DNA from: Nectonema munidae
Taxonomy: Eukaryota; Nematomorpha; Nectonematoida; Nectonematidae
Assembly: GCA_030549495.1 (NCBI GenBank)
Contig: JAUIRK010001052.1
Coordinates: forward strand, 744,001 to 808,000
Reading direction: 5' to 3'
DNA length: 64,000 nucleotides
Position numbers and translations under genes: made by a program. Below are positions 33,880 through 46,140 of the stretch, piece after piece. The number at the start of each line of letters is the position of its first letter. The first letter of the stretch is position 1. Under the pieces are notes generated by a model. It was not told the DNA's origin and did not search any database. It was given only the letters and a program-made list of their open reading frames with translations.

Positions 33880-36740
33880 TATTGTAGGCTAAGGTGAAGA
33901 ATGGGTTCAATAGTGCCTATCACGGCGGAAAGTAAGTTCAAGAGTTGTGGGTGAGTAATGATGTCGCTTAGATTAATGGGAAAGTGGCCAAGGGTTGAGG
34001 CGCAAGTGTTGATGAGTTTGTGTCGGTGTGAGATGAAGAATGGACAGAGAAAGACGAGGTGGTTTGGTGTTTCAAAAAGTGCGATGCAGAACCGACACGT
34101 CATGTTGTCTGAGAGTTTAACCCATTTACGACCAATGTTCCTATTTAGGAACATAAGTAATTTCATCTTCGTCTGCTTTTTTCAATGATTTTGAATATAA
34201 ATCGTCTGCGTTTTTTTAGATATCGTCTGCTTTGGTTGGTCTTAAATGGGTTAATGCGAAAGAGGTAGGTTTTGCAGGGGCAATGATCCAAGATATCCTA
34301 ATAATAGCGATGGAGTGTATTTGTGTGAAGTCCAGGTTTGGTGTATGCCATTCTTTTGTTGAATATGCGCCAAAGCAGGGTGTTTGTGGAGTTAGTGAGA
34401 GAGTTTTGCAATTGGTTTTGAGTGTGTGGGAAATGTTACGTAGTAAGACGTTGGGATGTACTGAGGTCAAATGTGTAATGCATGGTCTTGATAAGGTTAT
34501 TTTAGTGAGATGGTCAACATGCTATTTTTCATTTAAGTTAGAGTGAGCGGGGCAACAGAAAATGGAGACACTGAAATGGGCGGAAAGGAATCGTGCGTCT
34601 GCGTAGAAAGCAGTGGCGATATCGCATTTTTGCTATGTCTTGGCAGCGTTTGTGAAGATTCTCAGGGTTGAAGGGTCGGAACGATGTTTGAGCATTTTTT
34701 TATCTGTTTAGCGGCGAGAGATTTGTTGCGTGAGTTGTGATAGCAAAAGGAAGAGGCAAAGAAGGATGTACTAATGTGATGGGGTGTACCTTAGGGTGTA
34801 TGAGGTAACAGTGCGAAGTGGGAAGTGATGTGTGAAGCAGCTTCGCGTGAGGGTGTGATGCGTTCAGTGGAAGATGTAAATGGGAGGCTGAAAATGGGGA
34901 AAGTAGTGATTTGCATGTGCTAATGTAGCGTCTGATGGAGGTATCTTTCAGTTGGATTAAAAGTGGCGTGCAATTCAGCGTCATTTCTAGAATAGATGTT
35001 GGAGTTATGGGATAAGCTTTCGAGATGGTTAATAGACTAAGTCTATGGATTTTGAATAAATATGTAAGAGTGGATGGGTGAGCGAGCGATGAGCCCCATG
35101 AGAGGATGCCGTATTGGATTACCGGAAGTATGAGAGATTTGTAAATGAATAAAGAATGATGGATACTAAGACCCCATTTGTATGAGATTGCTTGTCTTAG
35201 TTGAAACAAAGTCTATGATAGTAGGTGTTTTTGAAGTGTGTGGACCATTTAAGGTTTGTTTGAAAGGTAAAGCCTAAAAAAATTGATGGTGATTGTTGGT
35301 TGAATGAGGGTATTTTGATTGGTAAGCAAAGGTAGATTAAACGATATTTTCAGCGAATTGGCTAGAAATTCAAGATGTTGAAAAGTGAGGCGATATTCTG
35401 GAGGTTTTGTGTTGTGTGTTTGCTGAGAAAGAAAAGATCGTCGGAGTAGCACTGGGAAAATTGAGATTGGGCCTCGAGAAGATCTAAGAGAGGATTGATG
35501 AGTTTAGCCAGAGGATGTCAGAGAGGCAACCTCCTTGGGGAGTGGAGAGAGAGACTGTATGAACTGCGGGGATGGATTTTTCGCGAAGATAAGCAGCGAT
35601 TTTGTAGGTAGTTGCTGATAAACTTAATGATGTAGGGTAAGTATTTCTTAAAGTGTATGTTGAGGATGATGGCGGGATGCCAGGCGCTGTTGAATGCGTA
35701 ATCGTTGTCAAGGAAAAGGACCTTTTGCGGATTATTTTTTTTTTAATAACTTGCCTAAAACAGGTAGAATAGTGATTGGTTGCCAGATTTTAGATTTGAG
35801 GATTCTTTGTAAGTTTTAGGCAGAAAGACGAGTATGCCTATTTTCCATATTGATGGAAAAAAGGAGTTAGATAAGCACGCGTTGTATATGTGGAGTAGGT
35901 GAATATGTAAGAGGTGAAGTGATTTCTTAATGTGGGTTGCGGTGATTGTCGTAGCTGGGAGCTGAGTTGGTTCTGAGTGAGTTTACCGCCTGAGATAACT
36001 CTCTTAGTGTGATGAGAAAGAAATAGGAGGGGCTTAGCGATGATGTTAGTCTTTGCGAGAGTAAGTGTTGGGCAGCATGATATGGGTCGTCGGTATGAGG
36101 ATTGTCGGTAGGAAAAATAGACAAGAGCAAACGTGGGTTTATGAGAATTGTGTTGGTGTCTGTGTGGGGAAGAAGTTGATGGAGATTCGCACAATGTTTT
36201 TTTAATTTCGTGAGTGTGTTGTTTATGGCCCTGGGGTTGGACGATGAATTGGAAGTGAAATTGATCCAAGCATCTCGTTTTGCTATTTTGAGGGAGCGAA
36301 GATAGAGATGTCGGATACTTGAGTATAGAGAAAAGTTAGATGAAGAGGGATCCTTTAAATATTTTATAGCGTGATGCAAGTTTTCTTTTTTGGTTTATGG
36401 CTGCTGTCCAGAAGTATACATGTTTTCTTCTGGAAAGGGGATTTAAAGGTGTGGATAGGTTGGTGGCAGATGATAGTGTGTTGTTGATTTTGAGAGCAGC
36501 AGCGTCTATCTCGTTGGTTGTGGATAGCATGGGTATGGATTGTGATAGCTGGGTTGCAAGTGTTTGCAAAAATGTGCACCAGTGAGTGTGCTTTGCAGAT
36601 GATGTTAGGGCGAGCGGTGAAAAATTGGTATCAAATGAATCTGGAATGTGATGTAGTGGTGATCAGATGCGGATTGTTGGTCGGAGATGGCCCAGTTAAA
36701 GATAAGATTGTGTGTGTTTGGTGACGCTAGAGTGATATAG
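33880..36740 (-). mobile_element. R1/I-type (Jockey-superfamily) LINE relic
   Basis: Minus-strand pieces in order: an endonuclease tail and linker (about 36,740-35,930), RT entry near 35,700 with a D-AFNSAWHP-like motif, TPQGGCLSD (family G-PQG--LSP), YSDDLFFLS (Y-DD), the post-RT thumb SYKWGLSIHHSLFIYKSLIL then PVIQYGILSWG (35,209-34,700), an RNase-H-like region, and a terminal zinc knuckle CRFCIALFETPNHLVFLCPF (34,100-34,040). The C-x2-C-x7-H-x4-C ending is typical of R1/I-type LINEs. The frame changes several times, so it is inactive. The coding strand is C- and A-rich and far less AT-rich than its surroundings. Confidence 0.75.
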
Positions 36741-36779
36741 ATGTGAGATATATGTATCTATCTCGGTCGTTGTGGAATA

Positions 36780-37300
36780 TTTGTATACGTTGAAGATTTT
36801 ACAAAATGAAAAGCTAAATTAATAATTTTGCTTTGATAAAATATGAACTCTAATTATGAAATTAAAAATTAAAATGATAATAAATTTTAAATAAACACTA
36901 AATTTGGGAAAAAATTTTAAGAATTTGTTTCTACAAAAGAAAAAGATGCAGAACATGTAATCAAATTTCGAATGAAAATAAACAAGAGTTGGACATTTAT
37001 TTAACCGAAGCATTGCTGTCAAGAAAGTAAAATCCTCTACAATGATAGAAAATGAATTAAAAAAAATTTTTAGACTTAAAAATTTAGTTCTTAAATATTT
37101 AAGTACATCACTTCTGAATGTCTTTTTAGTTCTGCAAGTTTAATTTACACCGAAAATTGTAAACTAAAAGCTGAAAAACTTTTGTTTATCATGAAAAATA
37201 AAATGTCTTTAAAAATTTATGGAGATTAGTGTTTATTTTGTTATAAATAAAAGCAGCTAGATTAAAAATTTTCTTTAATAATTTAATCGTTAAACAAAAT
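36780..37300. other. AT-rich stretch, nothing recognised
   Basis: Probably the interior of the ATCCGG-ended insertion, because it lies between the LINE and that element's right terminus. No coding pattern was seen. Confidence 0.35.
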
Positions 37301-37423
37301 AATTATGTTTTTTTCAATGAAATATCCAGTCGGATATCATGTAAATCTTATCGGATATCCGAATCCGGCTTTTTGAAAAGCTGAATATTCTGAATCTGAC
37401 TTTATTGCTATCCGGTACGTTCC
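37300..37423. mobile_element. right end of the ATCCGG-rich insertion
   Basis: Repeated words CGGATATC, GATATCCGAATCCGG and GCTATCCGGTACGTTCC lie against the point where PB-I resumes. They mirror the words at 17,727-17,830. Confidence 0.45.
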
Positions 37424-37663
37424 TAGTTATAGGTTAACTACAGATAATGTCAAAATTTAGTCGAAAAATGTTAATTTTTGATTTTGATTGACAATTTTCG
37501 ACGAGAGGGTAATCAAACATCCATGGGAATGGTACCAAAAGATGCAGCTAACAATTTTGGGAAAAGTCACAAAATTTGAAAGGATATAATTGAGCAAATT
37601 TTGTACAATTAATTTTTAAGTGAAAGGGTGGGAGCGTTTTACGCCCACCCAGAAGTAATAGGA
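37424..37663 (+). mobile_element. piggyBac-like element PB-I, right terminus
   Basis: From AGTTATAGGTTAACTACAG the sequence follows the right arm of PB-II (33,317 onward) through CATGGGAATGGTACCAAAAG then ATGCAGCTA. It ends in a hairpin GGGTGGGAGCGTTTTACGCC then CACCC and AGTAATAGGATTAA. The last bases correspond to GATAGGG-TTAA of PB-II with one change at the end. It is the other half of the copy interrupted at 17,726. Confidence 0.7.
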
Positions 37664-37899
37664 TTAAAAGAACGTTTATTGTGAAAGTCAACCAAAAGAA
37701 GCAGTGGAATACCCAGTTGTGCCATTTGTTTTGTATTATCCATCAATGAAATGGAAATTTGGAAAAGGATAATTGCAATATTTGTGACTTGTACGGGTAA
37801 CGTGTAGGTGCAATGAAAAGGCACAAAAAACTGCCTAAGTAAATAATATTTACATAATTGAATCAAATCCTGATTCAAAATAGGAGATATTACACATGA

Positions 37900-38239
37900 T
37901 GTAAAATTGCCAGAAAAAGAATAATCTAACAAAGCTTTATTCAGCAAAAGAAGACTATTGAAATAAACACAGAAGTCATAGTATTTATACACTTTTTTTC
38001 ACAAAATAGCATTAAAATTAGTAAACAAAAATGAGAATATAGGATGAGGAAAAACTTGGAGTTAGAACAGAAACCAATTCTCCAATGTTCTCACATTAGA
38101 ATAGAATGAGGAAAAACTTAGGTAGAATAGAAACCAATTCTTCAATGTTCTCACATTAGAATAGAATGAGGAAAAAGTTGGAGTAAAGTAAAATTAGAAT
38201 AGAAGCAAAATATTCGCTCGCAATGTTCACACCCACACA
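37900..38239 (-). repeat. LTR of the Ty3/gypsy element (3' side)
   Basis: It shares AAATAAACACAGAAGTCATA, GAATGAGGAAAAACTTGGAG and TATTCGCTCGCAATGTTCAC with 40,426-40,706. It contains an internal tandem motif around CAATGTTCTCACATTAGAAT whose copy number differs from the other LTR. Confidence 0.65.
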
Positions 38240-40425
38240 CCATCACTCAAATTTTTCTGTAAATTTTAGAATCCTAACTGTTCAACTGGTTTTTCTTTCT
38301 CATAAGCATCAGTTTCTACAACAAAGTGTATGTCGTCATTGATAACTTTCACACCAGATTTTTCAATTCCTTTCTTCAATTCGTTGAATGTTTTTATAGC
38401 CAAAGGGGGCATAGAAAAGAGCTTATTTTCGACCAGTGCTCTAATTCTTGAAGAGTAATTTCCTAACCATTTTGCATAATAAGCGAACAACATTTGAAGA
38501 AAGGGTTTCACACGCTCAGGACCAGGCTGAAGGGTTTCATTACAAAACTTCAAAAAGTTGACTTGTCATTGTTTATTTAAAGATTACTCCTTGAAGCAGC
38601 GTGTAAGAAAGATTTCAAATTATCATCGTGTTCTTTTTTTGTTTGGCTACAAATTGTTATATCGTCTAAGTACGCGAAAGTTCCAGACAAATTATTTTCT
38701 TATATAAACGAGTTCATGAAATGTTGAAAACCAGAAACTTCGTTTGTGACACCCAAAGGAATACGTTTAAATTAATACAGCTCGTTTCTAGTCTGAAAAG
38801 CGGGAAATTTGATAATAAGCTTTCGATAGATCAATACCACTGAAAATGTTATACTGAGCAATCTGTTTTACTATTTCTTCAATCCGTGGCAAATGATAAG
38901 CATCGAGTAAAGTAAAACGGTTGATGGTTTGAGAAAAATCAACCACCAAGCGTTTCTTGTTATTAGATCCAGAGGTTACAACATCTAGAGCACGCCAAGG
39001 AGAATGACTATGCTCGATTACATCCTCTCGGAGCATCTTTTGAACCTCTTTTTCAATGAATTTATCATCTTTAGGATCATAAATTCTAGATCTGGTGGCA
39101 TTTGGGGGGCATTCAGGAGTTAAATTTTGAAATAGTTTCACAGGATTATACTTGATCTCACACATCTTGTGATCCTCCAAAAGAAACGTTGATACCTTGG
39201 TGAAGTTTTAGAAAAGGTATTCCAAGTATTATGTCAGTGCAAGAAATAGGAAACAAAGTGAAATCAATTTTCTCATATTTACGTTCATTCACCATGAAAT
39301 CTAGCGTGCAATACTCAGACAATTTAATAGTAAGAACACAAGAAGCCATGGAAATAACGGAATCTCTCTTTGAGGTAAGCAGATTCAGTTTCATTGTAAC
39401 TTTTTCATTCAAAACATTTTTGGAGCCTCCAGTGTTTATGAGAGTTGTCAAAATTTTATTCTTTACTTTGACAACGTTGGTAATGGGAAAAGAACTTTGG
39501 CTTTGGTTAATAGTGTGAGCTTGAGTCACAGCAGAAGTAGAAGAGCAAAGTTGTGATGAATCAGAGCGGCATACTTTAGCAAAGTGGCCCAGTTTGCCAA
39601 GTTTTAGACATACCTTATCTTTTGCAAGACAATAACGGCGATTATCTTTTGGATGACGACTTCCTCCGCATTTGAAGCATTTACCTTTCAAAATATGGGT
39701 TTTTGGAAAAGTAGCAGAAAGCTTTACCGATTCAGGCACCTTTTAAGAATCCTTCGAATCAGCTAAAATATTCTCAGAAAAATTAGAATTAGTAGGTAAT
39801 TCTTGAATGCCAGTAGTTGTAGTTGCAGCAACTATAGGTGTAATTTTTGAGTCGTAGTCCTCAGCACGAAGATGAGCTAGTTCCAAAGCTCAAGCACATT
39901 ATGTGGCTTCCTTAAGACTCAAATCATCACTTTCTAAGAGTCTAGCACGTAAAATACAGAAAAGCTTTTCTGTAAAATACAGAAAAGCGAAATCCAGGTA
40001 TGAAAGAATCCCGAACAGACTAATCTCTGTATATTTCAGCAATTACATCTTTGAAGCAACAATCGGCAGCAAAACGGTTTGAAACTTGAAGGTATTGTGA
40101 TCCACCGATTCATTTTCCTGCTGCAGGCGTGTAGAAAGCAAATGTCTAGCATGAACGCTACTTGATGATTTTTCGTAAGCCTCTTTGAGGATCTTAATTG
40201 CATGGTTAAAACTGGAACAACCTTTCATTGATGTCTGCAGCAAATGTTCCAAGGTGGAGTAAAGAACTTCAAGCTTGTTAGGACTGAGCGAAGCAATGAA
40301 AGATAAATAATACGTAAAGTTCTTGTACCAAAGTTTAGAAGCCTGAGGATCGGCAGAAGATGTTAAATTTTTTCAAACGGATGTCCTTGTCCATAGAAGA
40401 AATGAGCTTTTGCTGAATAAATCGT

Positions 40426-40706
40426 TGTAAAATTGGTAGAAAAGGAAAGGAAAAATCTAACAAGACTTTATTCGGAAAATGAGACTATTGAAATAAACAC
40501 AGAAGTCATAGTATACACCTTTTTTTAAACAAAATAGCATTCAAATTAGTCAACAAAAATCAGAATAGAATGAGGAAAAACTTGGAGTTAGAATTAAAGC
40601 CAATGCTCGCAATGTTCACACATTAGAATAGAATTAGGATAAACTTGGGGTAGAGTTAAATTAGAATAGAAGCCAAATATTCGCTCGCAATGTTCACACC
40701 ACAACA
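40426..40706 (-). repeat. LTR of the Ty3/gypsy element (5' side)
   Basis: On the minus strand it begins TGTTGTGGTGTGAACATTGC and ends CAATTTTACA, so it has TG...CA ends. It is the partner of 37,900-38,239. A further near-identical copy lies at about 56,134-56,414 because this LTR is inside the duplicated segment. Confidence 0.65.
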
Positions 40707-40719
40707 CCAGTATCTGTTC

Positions 40720-42220
40720 CTGATTTTGACAGTGAGAAAATCTTTGATGTATTTCAATCTCCCTTCACTGAAGTCCTTTAATTTACATATGTATATGTAT
40801 ATATACGTTCTTTTGTTGTAAAAAGTATTTTAAACCTCGTATACCACTTACTGGATTTGATTTTGTTATATACTGTTTTATATTTAAATATAGATATTTT
40901 TTCAATATTTACATTTTATATATAAATATATTTATTTTATAATAAATATCTTTTTATTTATTTCTTTACTCTCTTTTGGCCACTGTTAATTTCTCTATTA
41001 ACGTGCAGGGATAATTAGCCATCTGGACAATACGGCCTCAAAGCCATATTAAGGGCCAAATTGGCCTGCTTCCGCTAGAAACCATGAAAGACAAGAAAGC
41101 ATTAGTATAGGAAGATGGTGGAAGAGGGAAATGGTGAAGCTTACAAAAATTGATTTGAAGCAGTATGCTTGAGCAGGGGGAGAGCGGTATGCGAAAAACG
41201 TAAACGTGTGTACAGGGGGAGGAATGGCCCAAAAATCCTTTATTCATTATGAGGTATGAAAGATAAAAGTAATATACTATAAATATAACCGAGGAATATA
41301 ACATGAAAATCTTTATTAAAAAGAATCGTTCCACTCTAGAATATTTTTCCTTACATCTTCCCCAGAAAAGGCTTTTCCTTCGCTTTCTGCTTGACATCAC
41401 ATTCTAAAAGTTTTTATAAATTCAGATAATTATCAATGTAAAATTTAATTAAACTTAAGTTTTGTAGATTACACAAAGCAAAAGGTTTGGCATTTTAATT
41501 TATATTTAAATTATACTAAAGTTTTTAGTTACATAAAGATACTTGAAAGTTTTCATAACCCATATATAATTTTTATATGGCACTTTTTAAGAGTAGCAAG
41601 GAATCCTTTCACTGCCGTCTCCTTGGCTAACACTTCGTTAACATGACATAAATTGCATCAAGACATTCACGCTGAAAACGAATGTAAAAAACTGTAAATA
41701 AAATTTAGAAAAGCAAAATGAGGTGAATTAAATACTAGAAAGTAATTTGTTATAGTAATAGTAGCCGGTCGCGTGTTTGTTTCATTCTTCGCTCGAGACC
41801 TAGGGATAATGATCAGGTGAGTATGAATATCTCTAATTTTTAATTAATCACTTTTTAGACATCAATGGTTGTAAACTCCTAAATAACTTCAGATTGTAAC
41901 TTTATCTCAGCAGGCCGCATAAAAGAAGAAGATGAAGAAGATGATTTATTGATATCACATAAATATGAAACATGTAAAATATTAAGTGTAAAAATTTGAT
42001 AAATTTGTATACAAATACAAACAAACAAACAAAATGACAATCAATAGTAATGATGAAAAAATGTGATAACAAGTACCTCAAAAGGTTTAAAAGAAACCCG
42101 CTTGGAGAAGTACTATAAGTGATTAAACTAAATATAACTCAAATGAATAAGAAAAAAAAAAAATAAATAATATATAAACAATCACAATTGAAAGACTTAG
42201 TAGTCTTCATATAATAAACT
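40720..42220. other. non-coding stretch within copy A
   Basis: AT-rich flank of the gypsy element, then a slightly richer patch (41,000-41,110). A 120-codon minus-strand frame at 41,038-41,400 has no recognisable content. A short GAAGAAGATGAAGAAGATG run lies at 41,925-41,943. No gene is supported. Confidence 0.5.
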
Positions 42221-42227
42221 GTATCTT

Positions 42228-42827
42228 TTATATATTACGATATGTTTGCAACAAAAGATCAATACCTGCATTTTTTATCGAAACAATTGAGCAGAAACTG
42301 TTAATAAAAGCAATATGACTATTATAAAAAGTCGAAAATTTATAAACAAGTGTTTGTTTAGATGATTTTAACCTGTAATAAGGTAAACTAAGTTTAAAAT
42401 GCGACCTTAAATGTGGACGCACAAGTTCATGGTTAAAATTTACAAGCTCATAGAATTCTTTGGGGAGAATTCCCAATTTAAATTTCAAACAAAAAATATA
42501 GAGTTTATGCAGAAAAATATCGTCTATCTTCAAAAGCTTATTATCTACAAAGAGCACATTTGAATGAAATAAAGTTGGTTTATTAAAAATGATTTTCAAG
42601 ACTCTCTTTTGTAGTGAGAATAACTTGTACAAGTTAGCATGTCCCCAAATTAAAATGTTATATGTTAAATGTGGTAGAAATAAAGCTTTGTAAAGTGTCA
42701 ATAAAAGATTTTTGCTCAAGTAATTTTTTAAGCATTTAAGTATACCTGTAATTGAAGATAATTTATTGCAAATAAAGTTTATATGAGTATTCCATCTTAA
42801 ATTTAAAAAATCTTTGTCGGGCAGCAT
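42228..42827 (-). mobile_element. CR1/Jockey-like LINE, 3' end of the RT ORF
   Basis: An open frame of 199 codons begins in the RT thumb region with LNLRWNTHINFICNKLSSIT then GILKCL, followed by LYKALFLPHLTYNILIWG, the typical LY-SLI-PHL-Y-I--WG motif of CR1/Jockey-like LINEs, and LFSLQKRVLKIIFNKP. It ends at what looks like the natural C-terminus. Everything upstream (RT core, endonuclease) is absent, as in 5'-truncated LINE insertions. The duplicate at 57,936-58,535 encodes the same residues. Confidence 0.8.
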
Positions 42828-42839
42828 TTGACCTCTATT

Positions 42840-43800
42840 TTAGCATAAGTTGAAGATTATTATTAATCATCTTTAACACGATTCTACATAAGAACTTTTT
42901 CCATGTACACAGTATTGGAATACTATTATACATAATTAGGATCTACATGGTAAACATTTGCTACACTGAGAAGTGTATTGAATTTTATGCTACACATTAG
43001 ATACATTAATATGCTCAATCCAATATAATGAGGGAGGGCCTTGGCTTCCGTTTTTAATGATCAATATATCGAAAATGATATATTTAAAATTTCCAATTTA
43101 ATTTAAATTTGTAAAAACTAAATTCAAATCTCTTCTATGCCACTTTGCTTATAAAACTTTTAAAATCATCCATCTGGGAAAGATAATTGCGCAGACAATG
43201 GCCCGCGGGACAAAACTTATGTAATTCTTCAACAGCCAATTCAATCTGTGACTTTATTCAATAAACTTATTTCTCATTTTATTGTACATGTAGTGGAATA
43301 AAACCACGAGTTCTAAAAGATAAGTTATAAGGAGGCTTTGAAAAGAGGACATCTTTCTCCGTGTTATAAAAGGTCTATTCTGTATATAATTGAAAATATG
43401 AAAAATATTGTACTTTTCGAAGCATTAATTTCGCTAATTTATAATTTTATATCTACTTTTGATTTTGTTGTGAATGTGGTCATGTTTTCAATACAATATG
43501 TCAAACTTGGCTATTTTTCACAAAGTTTGTAACTTGATTTCTCAATACTCTCCGTCAGTTTACGTTCTTTTTATGAGTAGTTTTAGTAATGACTTAAAAT
43601 ATTTTTGTTTGCCTGTTAAAATATATTCTTGAAATTGTGTACTGTATTTCAATCTGTTTAACATAAATACGCTAGAAATAGTAAATTCAATAAAAAGTTG
43701 AATGAATTTTTCTAAATATTTTCTTTTTCAATTTGGTACATAAAAACAAGTTATAAAAAGTGCACTTTTCATGAAATAGTTTTAGAATAGTTTGCTTTAG
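42840..43800. other. AT-rich stretch, nothing recognised
   Basis: A 64-codon plus-strand frame (43,338-43,532) has no recognisable motif and is repeated only because of the duplication. Confidence 0.5.
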
Positions 43801-44165
43801 CTCAGATTCGCTACATTCACATCTCAAAAAAATATTTTCAAATCGAAAACATTTTTTTTGTTTGCTTTAAATCGAATATATTTAAAAAATATATTAAAAA
43901 ATTCAAACTTACTTGTTTTAGGACGGGCTCGCCTAGGTATTGATATCTCTGAAAAAAATTTCAAATCCAAAACATTTTTTTCTTTATATTTTGCTTTAAA
44001 TAGAAAAAAAAGTTTCAAACTTACTTGTTTTAAGACGGTTCGTCTAGGTTCGTTATATTCACATCTCAAAAAATAGTTTTTTCAAATCAAAAACTATTTT
44101 TTTCTTTATATTTTGCTTTAAATAGAAAATATTTAAATAAAAATAAAAATAAAGTTTTAAACTCA
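43800..44165 (+). repeat. diverged tandem repeat, about 115-130 bp, three units
   Basis: Units share CACATCTCAAAAAA / TTTCAAATC-AAAAC, TTTGCTTTAAAT, and CAAACTTACTTGTTTTA followed by GACGG-TCG-CTAGGT. The CAAAACATT/CAAAACTAT marker recurs near 43,845, 43,970 and 44,085. The copy in the duplication is at about 59,508-59,874. Confidence 0.7.
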
Positions 44166-44169
44166 TTTA

Positions 44170-45455
44170 TATTTAGCTGAATAGATTTTATGAACAAGTG
44201 CGCACCATAAAGGCGTGCTTTTTAATCAGAACAAGGGTGTAAAGAAGAAATAAAAAAATGGGTAGTGTTAAGTTTCCCCACCTCTTTATTTATCTATCTA
44301 TGAAGACCAAGGTGGGCCAACCCCTGCTCGAGGCAATATTGCACCCCTGAGAAATATTTTTAGCGCCCCAAACTGATATACTCGTATGGAAAAAACGCAA
44401 AAATTGTCACTTAAATCCTATAGTTAGAAAAAGTCAATTGTTTATGAATAAAAGGAAAAAAGATTTAGCTAAGAGTTATGCCACTTTTAACTTCCTTTTT
44501 TTGTATAATTCTTTAGAGAAAAATTGTTTAATTAATCATACAAACACAAAACCAAACTGAATGTATACCTCATTTAAACCGAAAAAAAGCATCTCTAAAG
44601 CAAGTGAACCTTCATGATTGATTTATTTTATATGTTATAGACAAGATTTAAACAGGTTCTAAAAGTTGGTATTTGTGGACACACTAAAGTTCCCCTAACT
44701 TTAATGTAGGTAAACCATTTTAAAAGCTCGTTTAGAGGTCGGCTCTTCACAAGATTACGGTGGAGTTTTTTTGCTTTAAAGGTCAGCTTTGCTTTTGCGT
44801 GCCCATTCATAGCAAAATTGTATAAGAAAAAGATATTTAACTTGGGTGCCAGGATTGATCTACATCTAGGGTATTTCTCATACCTGAATGAAATGAAAGC
44901 TTTTAAGTAGAAGTATCACTTGTAGTAAATAAACTGATTTTACATTAACATTTTATGCTCACTGTACGATTATAATACTATAAAAATGTCAACTAGACAC
45001 TAACAAAAAGCGGTAGAATTTGTAACTCAGAGTTGACATATATGATATAATAGGCGAAAATTTAAATATTGCCAATTAGCTTTTATTCGTTCATTACTTT
45101 CAAGCCATAATTGAAAAAGGTGCAAAATTTTAATTGCAGGAAAGAAAGAGCGAATAATAACAAAAAATTATATTCACAGACTCAGATGATATATGATGAG
45201 GAAATTGTAAGAGAGAATCAGTAGGACAGAAGCAAACAGAATTTGAGAACAAATATTCATATAGAAATCAGACAGGAAGTAACAAGTTGTGCTATGAAGC
45301 AAAGTTTAGAAATGAAAGTAACAACTGCATAACAATTTCTAGGCATTACTAGAGATTCATATGCGATACGTCAACTTAGATCATCAATCAAATAGAAATG
45401 GAAGTAAATTTTAATGCTCAGATGTATTTGTTACCAATGTGATTGTGAATGTAAC
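44170..45455. other. non-coding stretch within copy A
   Basis: Around 44,280-44,370 there is a patch (GAAGACCAAGGTGGGCCAAC, TTGCACCCCTGAG, AGCGCCCCAAACTG) that looks like one subterminal part of an hAT-type element. No second end was found. Nothing else was recognised. Confidence 0.4.
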
Positions 45456-45559
45456 TTAACCCTATTAGTGCTGGGCAAAATTTGTCCGCTCAAGTTCTGG
45501 GGGGGGGGGGGGGGCGTAAAGTGCCCCCCTATTTTTCTCAGATATTAATAAGTTTTTAT

Positions 45560-46140
45560 AAATATTTTTAATGTTACATATATATTTCAACTATGCTGAA
45601 TTCAGTGGTGATGTCCATTTTTTTTTATCAAAATCAATCAAACCTGTCAAAAAATTGATTTATATTTGACAGCTCATCTCAAAAAGGAACTTTTTATTTA
45701 AATAATTATATAAATTTTTTACGCATGTATAGCCATTTTTAAGCATGCGTAATTCAGTGGTGATTTTCATTTTTTAATAAAAATCAATCAAAACGGTCAA
45801 AAAATTGATTTACCCCAAAAAGAAAGGATCAGGCACGGTTTTTTGAATTAGAGAATTACGTTTAATAGAAAGTATAGGGAGGTGATGAAGTTTACCATGT
45901 ATGGCATTTTACACACATATACCCATTTTCAAGTAGGCTGTGTTTACTGGTTATATTCCTTTTTTTTTATATAAATATTAGTCAAACCTGACAAGATAAT
46001 TTAAATATGACAGCCCATATCAAAATTAAAATTTTTATTCTTTTAAAGTTTTTTATACATTTCAAGTATGCGGAATTTAATGGTGATGTTCATTTTTTAT
46101 GAAATCAATAAAACCTGTCAAAAAATCGATTAAACCTGTA
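45560..46140 (+). repeat. satellite 1 units in PB-III, diverged
   Basis: About four units with AAACCTGTCAAAAAATTGAT, TTTGACAGCTCATCTC and ATGC(T)GAATTCAGTGGTGAT. They are clearly related to 18,540-19,560 but more diverged from one another. The duplicate is at 61,268-61,840. Confidence 0.75.

Larger units (their letters stand above)
37900..40706 (-). mobile_element. Ty3/gypsy LTR retrotransposon, broken
   Basis: Two related terminal repeats (37,900-38,239 and 40,426-40,706) bracket minus-strand coding remains. In order from high to low coordinate these are a gag region, a zinc-knuckle segment (CFKCGG-x-H ... CLKLGKLGHFAKVC), an aspartic-protease-like INTGGSKN, and a reverse transcriptase with VVDFSQTINRFTLLDAYHLP and FSGIDLSKAYYQI, the Ty3/gypsy signature. 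A short segment like the start of RNase H follows near 38,270-38,400. It is broken, with several breaks. The two terminal repeats have clearly diverged, so it is not recent. The 15.7-kb tandem duplication starts inside it at 40,365. Confidence 0.75.

Noticed and set aside
33958-36724. several plus-strand frames of 60-104 codons
   Set aside because: They lie opposite the R1/I-type LINE pieces and are shadows of its biased composition.
37639-37992. 117-codon minus-strand frame
   Set aside because: It runs across the PB-I terminus and the gypsy LTR border, so it cannot be one gene.
41038-41400. 120-codon minus-strand frame, nearly the same at 56,746-57,108
   Set aside because: Conservation between the two is explained by the segmental duplication. 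The protein has low-complexity character and no known motif.
43338-43532. 64-codon frame, identical at 59,046-59,240
   Set aside because: Identity comes from the duplication. No motif and no coding neighbours.
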